Part shown: positions 19,634-29,781 of the stretch, piece after piece | Layout: every line of letters starts with the position of its first letter | How positions within the stretch are numbered: the stretch's first letter is position 1 | From: Streptomyces violaceoruber | Lineage (GTDB): Bacteria > Actinomycetota > Actinomycetes > Streptomycetales > Streptomycetaceae | DNA: 64,000 nucleotides | Assembly (NCBI RefSeq): GCF_033406955.1 | Contig: NZ_CP137734.1 | Span: forward strand, 1,054,001-1,118,000 | Reading direction: 5' to 3' | Program-made: the position numbers and the translations under genes | The notes under the pieces: generated by a model | The model's input: the letters and a program-made list of their open reading frames with translations, nothing else | Told to the model about the DNA's origin: nothing | Databases searched by the model: none

Positions 19634-20512
19634 TCACTCGGCGCCGTCCGTGGGCACGGTGCGGCCGGCGTGCAGGGCCGCCGCCATGCGCATGCCCTCG
19701 GAATAGGCGACGGGGCCGACCTCGTGCAGCGGAAGACTCCGGTACCCGTCCCCGTGGCTCCAGCTCAGGCCGCCGGTCCAGGCCTTCTCCTCCGTATAGG
19801 GGTCGCTCATGCCGACGGAGGCGGTGAAGACGCGACCGGCGTCCCGGATGCGGTCGACGACGCGGCTCCCGGAGATCCGGTAACCGAGGGACGTGGCGCG
19901 GGCGGACAGGTGGAACCACGAGCGGTACTCGGCACCCGCGAACTCGGTGACCACGTCGGTGTCGCCGCCGTCGGAGTCCCCGGGCGCCGGCCAGGTGGCC
20001 CGGTGGATCTGCTCCACGCCCTGCACCACGCCCGACTCGGCGGCGAAGGTACGCAGTTCCTCCAGGTCGGGGAGGAGGACCGGGTGCGGCATGGTCACCG
20101 TGCGGGAGGTCAGGCGGACGGTCTCCCCGTCCAGGTTCACCACCCGCAGTCCCTGCGACTCGTCCGCGTCGCGCAGGAAGCCGACCTCGTCGGGGCCCTC
20201 GCCGACCACGACGATGTCCCGCAGGGCCGTCTGCCACGCCTCGTCGGGCCAGACCTGCGCGAGCAGCGCGGTGGGCACCGGGAGCGAGGACACCATCCAG
20301 TTGTCGACCTGCGCCACGCATTCGGCGGCGTGCCGGTCCAGCCACTCGGCGAAGCGCTGGAGTTCGACCACCTCGGGGCGCTCCCGTATCTCCGCGGGCA
20401 GCGTTCGTTCCCGCCTGCCCTCCGCCGGGGACTTCGCGGACGCGGACCGCGCCACCACCCGGCCCTCCACCAGGGCGACTTCGTAGGTGTCGCCCGCTGC
20501 CAGCCAACCCAT
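19634..20512 (-). CDS. DUF4132-like (MolR/YehI C-terminal type) protein
   Basis: A 292-residue protein that resembles the C-terminal portion of DUF4132/MolR-type proteins: the EWLDRHAAECVAQVDNWMVSS block, LLAQVWPDEAWQTAL, and a Tyr/Arg-rich end. The start is the ATG at 20512, reached after a GGAGAGGCGAAGAG purine-rich stretch; the longer frame upstream lacks a ribosome site. It is the first gene of the minus-strand block ending at 9207, with only 40 bases to the next gene. The resemblance is from memory and needs a profile search. No catalytic residues can be named. Confidence 0.7.
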   Translation of the reverse strand: MGWLAAGDTYEVALVEGRVVARSASAKSPAEGRRERTLPAEIRERPEVVELQRFAEWLDRHAAECVAQVDNWMVSSLPVPTALLAQVWPDEAWQTALRDIVVVGEGPDEVGFLRDADESQGLRVVNLDGETVRLTSRTVTMPHPVLLPDLEELRTFAAESGVVQGVEQIHRATWPAPGDSDGGDTDVVTEFAGAEYRSWFHLSARATSLGYRISGSRVVDRIRDAGRVFTASVGMSDPYTEEKAWTGGLSWSHGDGYRSLPLHEVGPVAYSEGMRMAAALHAGRTVPTDGAE

Positions 20513-21049
20513 CAGCTCTTCGCCTCTCCCACTACTAGGAACACACGGCACAGCACACGGGGCCCCTGAATCGGCACGCTCCGCTGTGGCGTTGGCCAAA
20601 GACTAGGGGCACCCACCGACAGCCACGGGAGCCGATCGCGCGGTGCCTTTCGCGCCACATTGGACAGCGGCGCTTTTCGGCCGGGCCCGGTGTCGCCCGG
20701 ACCGTCGGCCGGTCGGGCCCGGGCGGCGGGCGCGGCCGGCCCCGGGCAGCGGAACCCGCCCTGGCCAGGACGCCAGGGGCCGCGACGCGAAGACGGCGGA
20801 CTCCCGTCGGTTCACGCACGGGCCGAAGCCGTCCGCGGATTGGTGTGTTATTCGCCCTTCTTCGCTGCCGCACCCGTCTCGGCCGTCCCCCGACAAGGCC
20901 CTGACGACGGCGAATTGCCTCCGATGCGGTTCGCACGTGCGTACGTGTCGTGTTCCGCCGTCCCGGATGGGGGCACATGGCCCGAGGGCGCGGGGGCGCG
21001 CGGAGCCCGGTGGCCCGAACGGGGCCGCCGCTGACAAGGGGTGGGGGAG
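20513..21049. other. non-coding divergent region upstream of ramR
   Basis: About 540 bases between the DUF4132-like gene and ramR. Open frames here have unnatural Arg/Pro-rich translations and no ribosome sites. A slightly AT-richer patch at 20838-20860 (around TTGGTGTGTTATTCG) may belong to the ramR promoter, but I cannot define -10 and -35 boxes. Confidence 0.5.
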
Positions 21050-21649
21050 ATGGTTCGTATTGCCGTGGTGCACGACGAGAAGCTGCTGCGGTCGGCACTG
21101 GTGCAACTGCTCAGATCCGACGACACGCTGGACGTGTCCTCGCACTGCCTCGACGCCGACGGTCCGGAGCTGAGTGCGGCATTGCCCGCCGACGTCTGTG
21201 TCGTGGACGGAGAGTGCCTGACGGGGCCGGAAGACGCGGGAGCCGGACGCCTGCGGGCCCGGTACGGGGACCGGCTCGTGGTCCTGGCGACCGCCAAGCG
21301 GCCGGGAGTGCTGCGCCGGGCGTTCGACGGGGGCGCCCTCGGGCTGGTCGACAAGAACGCCCCGGCCCACCGGCTGATCACCGCCGTGCACACGGTCGCC
21401 CGGGGCGAACGCTTCCTGGACGAGACGCTCACCGTGGCCCTGCTGAAGGGTGCGGAGATGCCGCTGACCACGAGGGAACTGGGCGTGCTGACCCTGGCTT
21501 CCCAGGGGGCGCCGATCGCCGAGATCGCGGCGCGCCTGCACCTGTCCCGGGGGACGGTCCGCAACTACATGGCCACGGCGGTCCGGAAGGTGGGTGCCCG
21601 CAACCGCGTCGACGCGATCCGCATCGTGCAGAGCGCCGGCTGGACCTGA
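21050..21649 (+). CDS. ramR: RamR, orphan response regulator activating the SapB operon
   Basis: A 199-residue NarL/LuxR-type response regulator. The receiver domain keeps Asp53 (CVVDGE), the usual phosphate acceptor position, and a Lys in LVDKNAP. The acidic pair near the N terminus is His8-Asp9 rather than two acids, so its phosphorylation pocket is atypical. The C-terminal LuxR HTH is TTRELGVLTLASQGAPIAEIAARLHLSRGTVRNYMATAVRKVGARNR, given in parts: TTRELGVLTLA, IAEIAARLHLSRGTVRNY. The ATG at 21050 has AAGGGG eight bases upstream; a GTG at 21041 is too close to that site. No kinase gene is adjacent. In S. coelicolor RamR activates ramC transcription. It converges on ramB with four bases between the stops. 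Confidence 0.95.
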   Translation: MVRIAVVHDEKLLRSALVQLLRSDDTLDVSSHCLDADGPELSAALPADVCVVDGECLTGPEDAGAGRLRARYGDRLVVLATAKRPGVLRRAFDGGALGLVDKNAPAHRLITAVHTVARGERFLDETLTVALLKGAEMPLTTRELGVLTLASQGAPIAEIAARLHLSRGTVRNYMATAVRKVGARNRVDAIRIVQSAGWT

Positions 21650-21653
21650 CCCG

Positions 21654-23458
<1,805 letters not shown>

Positions 23459-23462
<4 letters not shown>

Positions 23463-25393
23463 GGGCGCGCCTCTTCGGGCTCCGGACGGCGTACGGGCCC
23501 CGGGCCACTGCCGCCGACGGCGGTGGCGGCACCGGAACCGGGACCGGGAGCGGAACCGGGACCGGGACCGGGACCGGCATCAGCACCGGCACCGGCATCC
23601 GCTCCGGCTCCTGCTCCCGCTCCTGCGCCTGCGCCTGCGCCTGCGCCGAAGACCTCCCGGTACCCCGCCGTGTGCCACAGCTCGCGATGGGTTCCGACGG
23701 CGCGCACCTGCCCGTCCTCCAGCCAGAGCACCAGGTCGGCCCGGTCCGCGACCGACGGGCGGTGCGCCACCACGAGCCTGGTCCCCGGCCGCACCGAGCG
23801 ACGCAGCGCCAGGTCCACCTCGTGCTCCGTGGCGGTGTCCAGACTGGACGTGGCGTCGTCCAGCACCAGCAGCCGCCCGGCGTGCGCGAAGGCCCGCGCC
23901 AGTCCGAGCCGCTGGTGCTCCCCGCCCGAGAGTGGTGCCCGCGGCAGCGGGGTGTCGTAGCCGTGCGGCAACCGGCGTACGAAGCCGTCGGCGCCCGCCG
24001 CCCGGGCGGCTTGGCGTACCCGCTCACGCGACGACCGCCGTGCCCCGTCGGCGACCGCCTCCGCGATCGTGCCCTCCCCCAGTACGGGCCGTTCGAAGGC
24101 GTATGCCACCTCGGTGCGCAGCGCCTCGTGCGTCAAGCGGTCGAGCCGGACGCCGTCCAGCAGGACGTGCCCCTCGTCGGGGTCGATCAGCCGTCCCGCG
24201 ACGGCCGCCAGGACGGACTTGCCCGCCCCACTGCGGCCGACCACCGCGACCGTGCTGCCGCCCGGTACCCGCACGCCGTCGGCGCGCAGCACCTCCCTGC
24301 CGCCGCGCAGCACGCGCACCCCGCACAGTCGCAGCTCTCCCGGACCGTTTGGAGGCAGCCGCCGCGTGCCGTACGCCGTCGCGGGCATCCGTTCCAGCTC
24401 CCGGGTCCGGCGCCGTGCCTCGCGGGCCCGGACGATCGCCCCGAGGAGGGACGCCGCCGCGCCGACGCCGGCCGTGAGCTGCGCGTACCGGCCGACGGCG
24501 AGCAGGTCCCCCACGCTCAGTTCGCCGGCCGCCAGCCGCAGCCCGCCGACGGCGGTGGCGGCCAGCGTCAGCAGCGGGACCAGGACACCGCTCCGGCCGA
24601 GCGCCCGTCCGTGCAGCGCCCACATGTGCCGGCCCTGGGCGGCCAGTTCCGCCAGCGGTGCCAGGACACGGGCCCGCTCCCGTTCGCCGGTTCCCGCGGC
24701 ACCGATCGTGTCCGCGCCCTCCAGGGCTTCCAGCAGCCGGGAGGCGATCAGGGACTGGGTGCGCTGGTAGGCGGCGACCGTGGCGCCGGTGTCGCGGGCG
24801 AAGGAGCGCAGCAGCAGCGCCAGGGCGGGCAGACCGGTCAGCACGCAGAGCGCCACCCACACGTCGACGAGCGCCAGCGCCACCAGGGCGCCCAGCGGGG
24901 TGATCAGTGAGGCGGCCAGCGCCGCGCGGGCCGCCGGAGCGCCGCCCGCGTCGGCGGCGTTGAGGGTCAGGCGGGTCCCGATGTCGCCCGGCGGGTACGG
25001 CCGCGCGTGCTCGGGGGCGGTGCGCAGCAGTCCACGCAGGGCGCGGGTGCGGACGGACGCCGTCCAGGTGGCGTTGCAGCGGCCGGTGAACAGCGAGGTC
25101 GCGCTGTCCAGCAGCAGTTCACCCAGGAGCAGTGCGGCGCTCAGCGGGAGCCACCATCCGGCGTCGCCGTCGCGCAGGAGCAGATCCAGGGTGCGGCCGA
25201 GGGCCAGGGGCTGGGCCACCGCCGCCACGGCCGCCGCGACCGAGCACAGCAGGACCAGGACTTCCAGGGCGCGCCCCGGCGCCCGCGGCGGCACGGGCCT
25301 GCTCTTTCGCACCGGCGAGAACCTCCGTACGTCGAGCGCCGGCAGGCGTCGGCGCCCCGGGCCGGAACCCGGGGCGCCCGCGGCCGGCGACAT
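23459..25393 (-). CDS. ramA: RamA, ABC transporter subunit of the SapB system
   Basis: A 644-residue half-transporter with N-terminal membrane helices and a C-terminal ATPase domain: Walker A GRSGAGKS, signature LSGGEHQRLGLARA, Walker B RLLVLDDATSS and the H-loop AHRPS. The last 60 residues are an Ala-Gly then Pro-Gly repeat tail (around 583-630) beyond the conserved domain. It starts at the ATG at 25393, 35 bases after ramS, and overlaps ramB. It acts with RamB in moving SapB lanthipeptide across the membrane. In Walker B the second acid position is Asp-Asp rather than Asp-Glu, so ATP hydrolysis at this site may be weak. Confidence 0.93.
23470..23650 (-). repeat. Ala-Gly/Pro-Gly coding repeat at ramA 3' end
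   Basis: Hexamer-type repeats (GCAGGC and GACCGG families) encode the Gly-Ala, Asp-Ala-Gly and Pro-Gly tail of RamA. No conserved function is known for such a tail. Confidence 0.75.
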
Positions 25394-25428
25394 GACTCAC
25401 CACGTCGCCGTGGCCGTCAACCCCTGTG

Positions 25429-25557
25429 TCAGTTACAGGTGGTGATGCTCAGGCTGCTGTCGCCGCAGAGCAGGAGGCTCGCGCGGCTGCCGGTCTCGAC
25501 GTCCCCCATGGCCTCTTCCTTGGGGGTCTCCATCGACTGCAGGTCGAACAGGTTCAT
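25429..25557 (-). CDS. ramS: RamS, SapB class III lanthipeptide precursor
   Basis: A 42-codon gene reading MNLFDLQSME... at the N terminus and ending ...LSITTCN then TGA. The leader (residues 1-21) holds the LFDLQ motif that class III synthetases recognise. The core (22-42) has two S-x-x-S-x-x-x-C units: Ser24/Ser27/Cys31 and Ser34/Ser37/Cys41, the positions of the two labionin/lanthionine-type rings of SapB. The core matches S. coelicolor SapB in every residue I remember. SapB is the surfactant that lowers surface tension for aerial hyphae. It lies 37 bases after ramC and 35 before ramA. Confidence 0.97.
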   Translation of the reverse strand: MNLFDLQSMETPKEEAMGDVETGSRASLLLCGDSSLSITTCN

Positions 25558-25594
25558 GACGCATTCCTTTCGTTCGGCAAGGGGTGTGCTTTTC

Positions 25595-28309
25595 TCACGG
25601 CTCCTGGTGGGGCCGAGTCAGGGGGCCGCCGCTTCGGCGCGGCGGCGGCAGGAACGGCAGTCCGGCGGGCGCGTCGCCGAGGACGGAGGCGACGGCGAGC
25701 AGGCATCCGGCCGTTCCGGTGGAGAGGTCCATGGACAGGCGCATCATCTGCTCGCCGGGGAAGGCGAGCCGGTCGCGGTAGGACATGGCGTGCCAGGACA
25801 GGGCGTCCAGTTGGCGCCGTACGGCCCGCGGTCCCGTACCGGGCGCCGTGGCCGTGGTGCGGCCCAGGTGCAGGACCATTCCGGCCACGCCCCGGTAGAG
25901 CCCGGGCTGGGCGTAGAACATCGCCTGGGCCGCGGCCACGATCTCGTTCGCGGCCCGTGCGAACTCCTCGTCCGCCCGGTGCGCCAGGTAGTCGTCCAGC
26001 ACCATGCCGATGCCCACACTGCCGGCACCCAGGTAGGGCATGGTGCGCCAGCCCTCGTCGACCTGCAGCGCGCCGCCCGCGCCGCGGACGCAGCGGGCGA
26101 GGTCCTGGCGCAGCGCGTCGCGGGCGAGGTCGAGGAGGGCGGAGTCCCGGGTGCGTTCGAAGAGCCGGAGGAAGAGCAGGGCCCGCCCCGCGCCGCCGTA
26201 CAGCAGCCCGGCTCGGGCGCGGCCGCGGCTGACGCGGTCGGCCGGCACGCTCCCGCCCGGCAACCCGTCGGCGGCCAGTTCGGCGCAGTGCAGCGCCGCC
26301 GAGTGGAGCGCGGCCTGACCGGTGGTGGCGGCCAGCGACTCCAGGGCCAGGCCGAGACCGGCGGTGCCGCCGTGCAGGTCCGGGCCCAGGTGGTCGAGCG
26401 GCTGGTCGAGGAGGAGTTCGGCGAGGTCGAGGGCGCGGTCGCGGTGGCCGAGGCGCTCCAGGGTCCAGGCGAGTCCGGCGAGCCCGTCGTGGAAACCGAG
26501 CGGCATGCCCGACGGCGGTCGCTTGGTCCGCTCCAGCAGCCACTGCTCGCCGTCCTCGTCCCGTCCGGCCCCGCTCTCGGCCAGGGCGTACAGCACCCCC
26601 GCCGCACCGTGGGCGAAGGCCAGCCCGCCGCCCGCCGTGGCGAACTGCGCGATGTCACCGGGGAAGAGGCGGTCCGTGCGGGAGGGCGTCGCGGAGGCGC
26701 GGATCGCCGCCGCCATGGAGTCCCGGCTGCGCGGCCAGTCGTCCGGCCGGACGGGCGCCACCGGACCGGCGGGCCGCCGCGCCGCGTCCGGGGCCCCATG
26801 GACGCGCGTGGTCACGTCGAGGCGCGTGGTCTCGTCGGCGCGCGTGGTCTCGTCGGCGCGCGTGCTCCCGTCGACGCGGGTGCTCCCGTCGACGCGCGTG
26901 ATCTCGTCGACCGCCGCGTCCAGGAACGCCCGGTCCACCGGGAACTGCTCCGCCACCACCTCCGCGAGGTGTGCCGCCTTGTGCCGGTCGACGGCCAGCA
27001 GACTGGTGAGCGGGAGGAACAGCGCGATCCGCAGACACGCCAGCGCGTACCGGTCCACGGCCACCCCGCGCCGGTCGGGAGGCGCCACGAACCCCGGGTT
27101 CGCCACGATCTGCCGTCCCGCCTCGTCGACGTGGTGGGCGGCCTCGAAGTCCAGCAGGGCGACGCTGTCGTCGTCCCGGACCATGATGTTGAACAGGTGC
27201 AGGTCGTTGAAGACCACACCCCGGGCGTGGACCTCCGCGACGGCGCGTTCCACCCGCGCGTGGACGTCGAGGGCCCAGTCGGTGTACTCGGCCAGTCTCC
27301 GCTCGCCCGGGTCGGCCTCGATGAGCGGGTGCCGGCGGGCGAAGAACGTGTTGAGCGGCTTGCCGTCGATGTGCTCCAGGACGAGGAAGTGGTGCTCCCC
27401 GACCGTGCGGTGGTCGAGCACCTCCGGCGTGCAGGCGAGCCCCGACAGCCGCTCCAGCGCCCGGCGTTCACGGTGCAGCCGGGTCACGGCGTCGGCGCCG
27501 TCGGCCGCCAGTCCGGCGTGCGGACGGGCCTCCTTGAGGACGACCCGCGCACCGGTGCGGGTGTCGCGGGCGAGGTAGACGCCGCCGCCGTTGGAGAAGT
27601 GCAGCGCCGACTCGACGGTGTACGGCATGCCGGTCACGGTCACCGCGGAGCGGGCGTCGAGGTGCGGGCGCAGGAAGGCGGGCGGGTCGACCCACTCCGG
27701 GATGCGGAAGACCGGACCGCGCAGGTCGGGCACCAGCACACCGTCGGGTCCTGACACGGCCGGCCGCAGTTCCCCGTCCGCGTCGTAGCAGTCGCGCCGG
27801 GTGAAGCCGCCGTAGCGGACGTGCACGGGCCCGTCGCCGATCCGCAGGTCGCTCAGGATGTGCGGTCCGGGCTCGCCGGCCAGCAGTTCGGACAGCTCTC
27901 CCACGAGCCGTTCGAACTCCGCCTCGTCCGCCGGGTACACGGTGACGAACTTGCCGCTGCCGGCCCGGTCCGCGTACTTGGCGTTGCGCTGGTGCAGCAG
28001 ATAGCGGCTGGGCACGAACTTGAAGGCCGTACCGCCGTCGACGCAGTGCCGCCACACCCGGTCGAGCACGGACTCCGCGTTGTCGAGGCAGGCGGAGACA
28101 TGGATCTTCCACCCCTGGGCGGGCAGGTCGGCGTCGGCCGGACGCAGCGCGAGCCAGTCCCCGCTCTCGTGGCGCTGCCACCCCTCCGGTACCGGCGCGG
28201 AGGCGGCGGCGTACCGGGAACGCGCGGCCCCGGTACGGTCGGCGGTGCGGTGCGGGGCATCGTAGAAGTACGGGTCCGCGTCGCAGTACACGGCGTAGCC
28301 CTTGTTCAC
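25595..28309 (-). CDS. ramC: RamC, class III lanthipeptide synthetase (SapB maturation)
   Basis: A 904-residue LanKC enzyme that phosphorylates, eliminates and cyclises Ser/Cys residues of RamS. Order: N-terminal lyase-like region (1-220); Ser/Thr kinase domain (about 225-460) with Lys259 in VVLKEA, catalytic Asp369 in FNDLHLFN and Asp387 in LLDFEA; then a repeat linker (471-506) and a LanC-like cyclase domain (about 540-880). The cyclase keeps HGGTAGLG and GAGSVGIGMVL but lacks the Cys-His-Gly zinc ligands, as is usual for class III and unlike class IV enzymes. The start is the GTG at 28309 with GGGAGGGAG six bases upstream. First gene of ramCSAB; activated by RamR in S. coelicolor. Confidence 0.95.
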   Translation of the reverse strand: MNKGYAVYCDADPYFYDAPHRTADRTGAARSRYAAASAPVPEGWQRHESGDWLALRPADADLPAQGWKIHVSACLDNAESVLDRVWRHCVDGGTAFKFVPSRYLLHQRNAKYADRAGSGKFVTVYPADEAEFERLVGELSELLAGEPGPHILSDLRIGDGPVHVRYGGFTRRDCYDADGELRPAVSGPDGVLVPDLRGPVFRIPEWVDPPAFLRPHLDARSAVTVTGMPYTVESALHFSNGGGVYLARDTRTGARVVLKEARPHAGLAADGADAVTRLHRERRALERLSGLACTPEVLDHRTVGEHHFLVLEHIDGKPLNTFFARRHPLIEADPGERRLAEYTDWALDVHARVERAVAEVHARGVVFNDLHLFNIMVRDDDSVALLDFEAAHHVDEAGRQIVANPGFVAPPDRRGVAVDRYALACLRIALFLPLTSLLAVDRHKAAHLAEVVAEQFPVDRAFLDAAVDEITRVDGSTRVDGSTRADETTRADETTRLDVTTRVHGAPDAARRPAGPVAPVRPDDWPRSRDSMAAAIRASATPSRTDRLFPGDIAQFATAGGGLAFAHGAAGVLYALAESGAGRDEDGEQWLLERTKRPPSGMPLGFHDGLAGLAWTLERLGHRDRALDLAELLLDQPLDHLGPDLHGGTAGLGLALESLAATTGQAALHSAALHCAELAADGLPGGSVPADRVSRGRARAGLLYGGAGRALLFLRLFERTRDSALLDLARDALRQDLARCVRGAGGALQVDEGWRTMPYLGAGSVGIGMVLDDYLAHRADEEFARAANEIVAAAQAMFYAQPGLYRGVAGMVLHLGRTTATAPGTGPRAVRRQLDALSWHAMSYRDRLAFPGEQMMRLSMDLSTGTAGCLLAVASVLGDAPAGLPFLPPPRRSGGPLTRPHQEP
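26792..26899 (-). repeat. 18-base tandem repeat inside ramC
   Basis: Six in-frame copies of an 18-base unit encode TRVDGS, TRVDGS, TRADET, TRADET, TRLDVT and TRVHGA (RamC residues 471-506), exactly at the junction of the kinase and cyclase domains. The copies remain similar at the DNA level, which implies recent expansion. Confidence 0.9.
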
Positions 28310-28345
28310 GCCTGCTCCCTCCCACCGGTGGCTGACGGAGACGAC

Positions 28346-28387
28346 GCTGTCACGCGGCGTACCGCCTCGGACAGTTGCGGCTGTCAC
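28346..28387 (-). promoter_or_regulatory. candidate activator repeats in the ramC/Rieske divergent promoter region
   Basis: In the 225-base region between ramC and the Rieske gene the octamer GTGACAGC (minus strand) occurs twice, 34 bases apart (plus-strand copies at 28346-28353 and 28380-28387), 37 and 71 bases upstream of the ramC start. RamR is known to bind direct repeats upstream of ramC in S. coelicolor. Whether these are the same repeats I cannot say from memory. Confidence 0.35.
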
Positions 28388-28534
28388 CACTCCGAGGTGC
28401 GGAACGCACAAGTAACTTCGCGGCGGCGGGACTCCCGGAGCGGGAGAATTCCGCGTGGCGGAAGGGCTGTTGCCGGGGCGGGACGGCGTGGCGATGGTGT
28501 GACCACACGACGTCGAGGACGACGGGAGCCGCGC

Positions 28535-29614
28535 ATGCCGCACATGACCGCCTTCGCCAGGAACCAGTGGTACGTCGCCGCCTACAGTCACGAGGTGGGG
28601 CGCGAGTTGCTGGGGCGCACGGTCCTCGGCGAACCGCTCGTGCTCTACCGCGCCGAGGAGGACGGCGGCCCGGTGGTCCTGCACGACCGCTGTGTGCACC
28701 GCCGCTATCCGCTCTCGGAGGCGCCCACCCGGCTGGACGGGGACCGGATCGTGTGCGGGTACCACGGGTTCACCTACGACACGACCGGCACCTGCGTGTA
28801 CGTGCCGGGCCAGAAGCGCGTCCCGCGCACCGCCCGCGTCGCCTCCTACCCGGTGGCCGAGCGGGACTCCCTGGTGTGGGTGTGGATCGGCGACCCGGCG
28901 CTGGCCGACCCCGAGGCGGTGCCGCGGGCCCGGCACCTGGACGCGCCGGGCTGGGTCACGGTCCGGGGCATGGAGCCGATCGACGCGGACTACGGGCTGC
29001 TGGTCGACAACCTGCTCGACCTCTCCCACGAGACCTATCTGCACGGCGGTCACATCGGCACGCCCGAGGTCGCCGAGACGCCGATCACCACCGAGGTCGA
29101 CGAGGGCGCGGGCATCGTCCGGGTGAGCCGGCACATGGACGACGCCGAATGCCCGCCGTTCTACGCCAGGTCGACGGGCATCGTCGGGCGCATCGACCGC
29201 TGGCAGGACATCGAGTACCACGCGCCCTGCCTGTACGTGCTGCACAGCAGGGTCGCGCCGACCGGGACCCTGCCCGCGCCCGACGGCGGTGATCCGGAGG
29301 GCTTCCACACCGAGATCACCTACGCCATCACGCCGTCCGGCGACGGGAAGGTGTACGACTTCTGGGCGGTCTCCCGGGACTGGGCGACGGACGACGCCGA
29401 GGTCACCGAGTTCCTGTACAAGAGCAACCGCACGGTCGTCATGCAGGACGTCGACGCGCTCAACCTGCTCCAGCGCACGCTCGGCGGCGAGCGCGCCGGC
29501 TACCAGGAGCTGAGCATCAACATCGACACCGGGGGCCTGGCCGCCCGCCGCATCCTGGCCCGCCTGGTCGAGGAGGGCGAGGGCGCCGGGACCGGGCCGC
29601 GGGTGGCCCGGTGA
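28535..29614 (+). CDS. Rieske non-haem iron oxygenase, VanA-like
   Basis: A 359-residue oxygenase component. The N-terminal Rieske [2Fe-2S] site is C53-x-H55 and C74-x2-H77 (CVH...CGYHG). The catalytic mononuclear iron site is Asp162-x2-His165-x4-His170 (LLDLSHETYLH). Overall length and the FARNQWYVAAYSHEV opening match vanillate O-demethylase-type oxygenases. It receives electrons from the reductase encoded 160 bases downstream. The stop overlaps the GTG of a 56-codon gene, so the three genes form one coupled operon. The substrate is unknown; an aromatic ether or a ring is plausible for the family. Confidence 0.92.
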   Translation: MPHMTAFARNQWYVAAYSHEVGRELLGRTVLGEPLVLYRAEEDGGPVVLHDRCVHRRYPLSEAPTRLDGDRIVCGYHGFTYDTTGTCVYVPGQKRVPRTARVASYPVAERDSLVWVWIGDPALADPEAVPRARHLDAPGWVTVRGMEPIDADYGLLVDNLLDLSHETYLHGGHIGTPEVAETPITTEVDEGAGIVRVSRHMDDAECPPFYARSTGIVGRIDRWQDIEYHAPCLYVLHSRVAPTGTLPAPDGGDPEGFHTEITYAITPSGDGKVYDFWAVSRDWATDDAEVTEFLYKSNRTVVMQDVDALNLLQRTLGGERAGYQELSINIDTGGLAARRILARLVEEGEGAGTGPRVAR

Positions 29615-29781
29615 GCGGGCGTACCGGCGAGATCTACCGCATCGCCTGGTTCCCCGGCACCGACGTGCTGCACGGCACCTGCCACTGCGGCGCCGAGCAC
29701 ACCGCCGAGGACCCGGTCGCGATGTGGGACTGGATGCTCGCGCACCCGCGAGGACACGACCTGCCCGGGGACGGTTCATGA
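29611..29781 (+). CDS. 56-residue CHC-motif protein between oxygenase and reductase
   Basis: A small frame starting at the GTG at 29611, which overlaps the oxygenase stop (GTGA), and ending in a TGA that overlaps the reductase ATG (ATGA). Translation: a basic N terminus, YRIAWFPGTDVLHGTCHCGA at residues 9-28, then an acidic middle with MWDWMLAHP. The C24-H25-C26 motif with His21, His30 and others could bind a metal. Overlaps on both sides and uninterrupted GC3-rich codons make it a real gene. It has no family I recognise; a metallochaperone or an electron-transfer accessory subunit is a guess. Confidence 0.8.
   Translation: MSGRTGEIYRIAWFPGTDVLHGTCHCGAEHTAEDPVAMWDWMLAHPRGHDLPGDGS

Noticed and set aside
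20643..21173. Plus-strand frame before ramR
   Set aside because: Composition is unlike a protein and no ribosome site precedes it; it overlaps ramR in another frame.
25400..25413. Small CCACG/CGTGG inverted repeat between ramS and ramA as an attenuator
   Set aside because: Only five base pairs in each arm; too weak to call.
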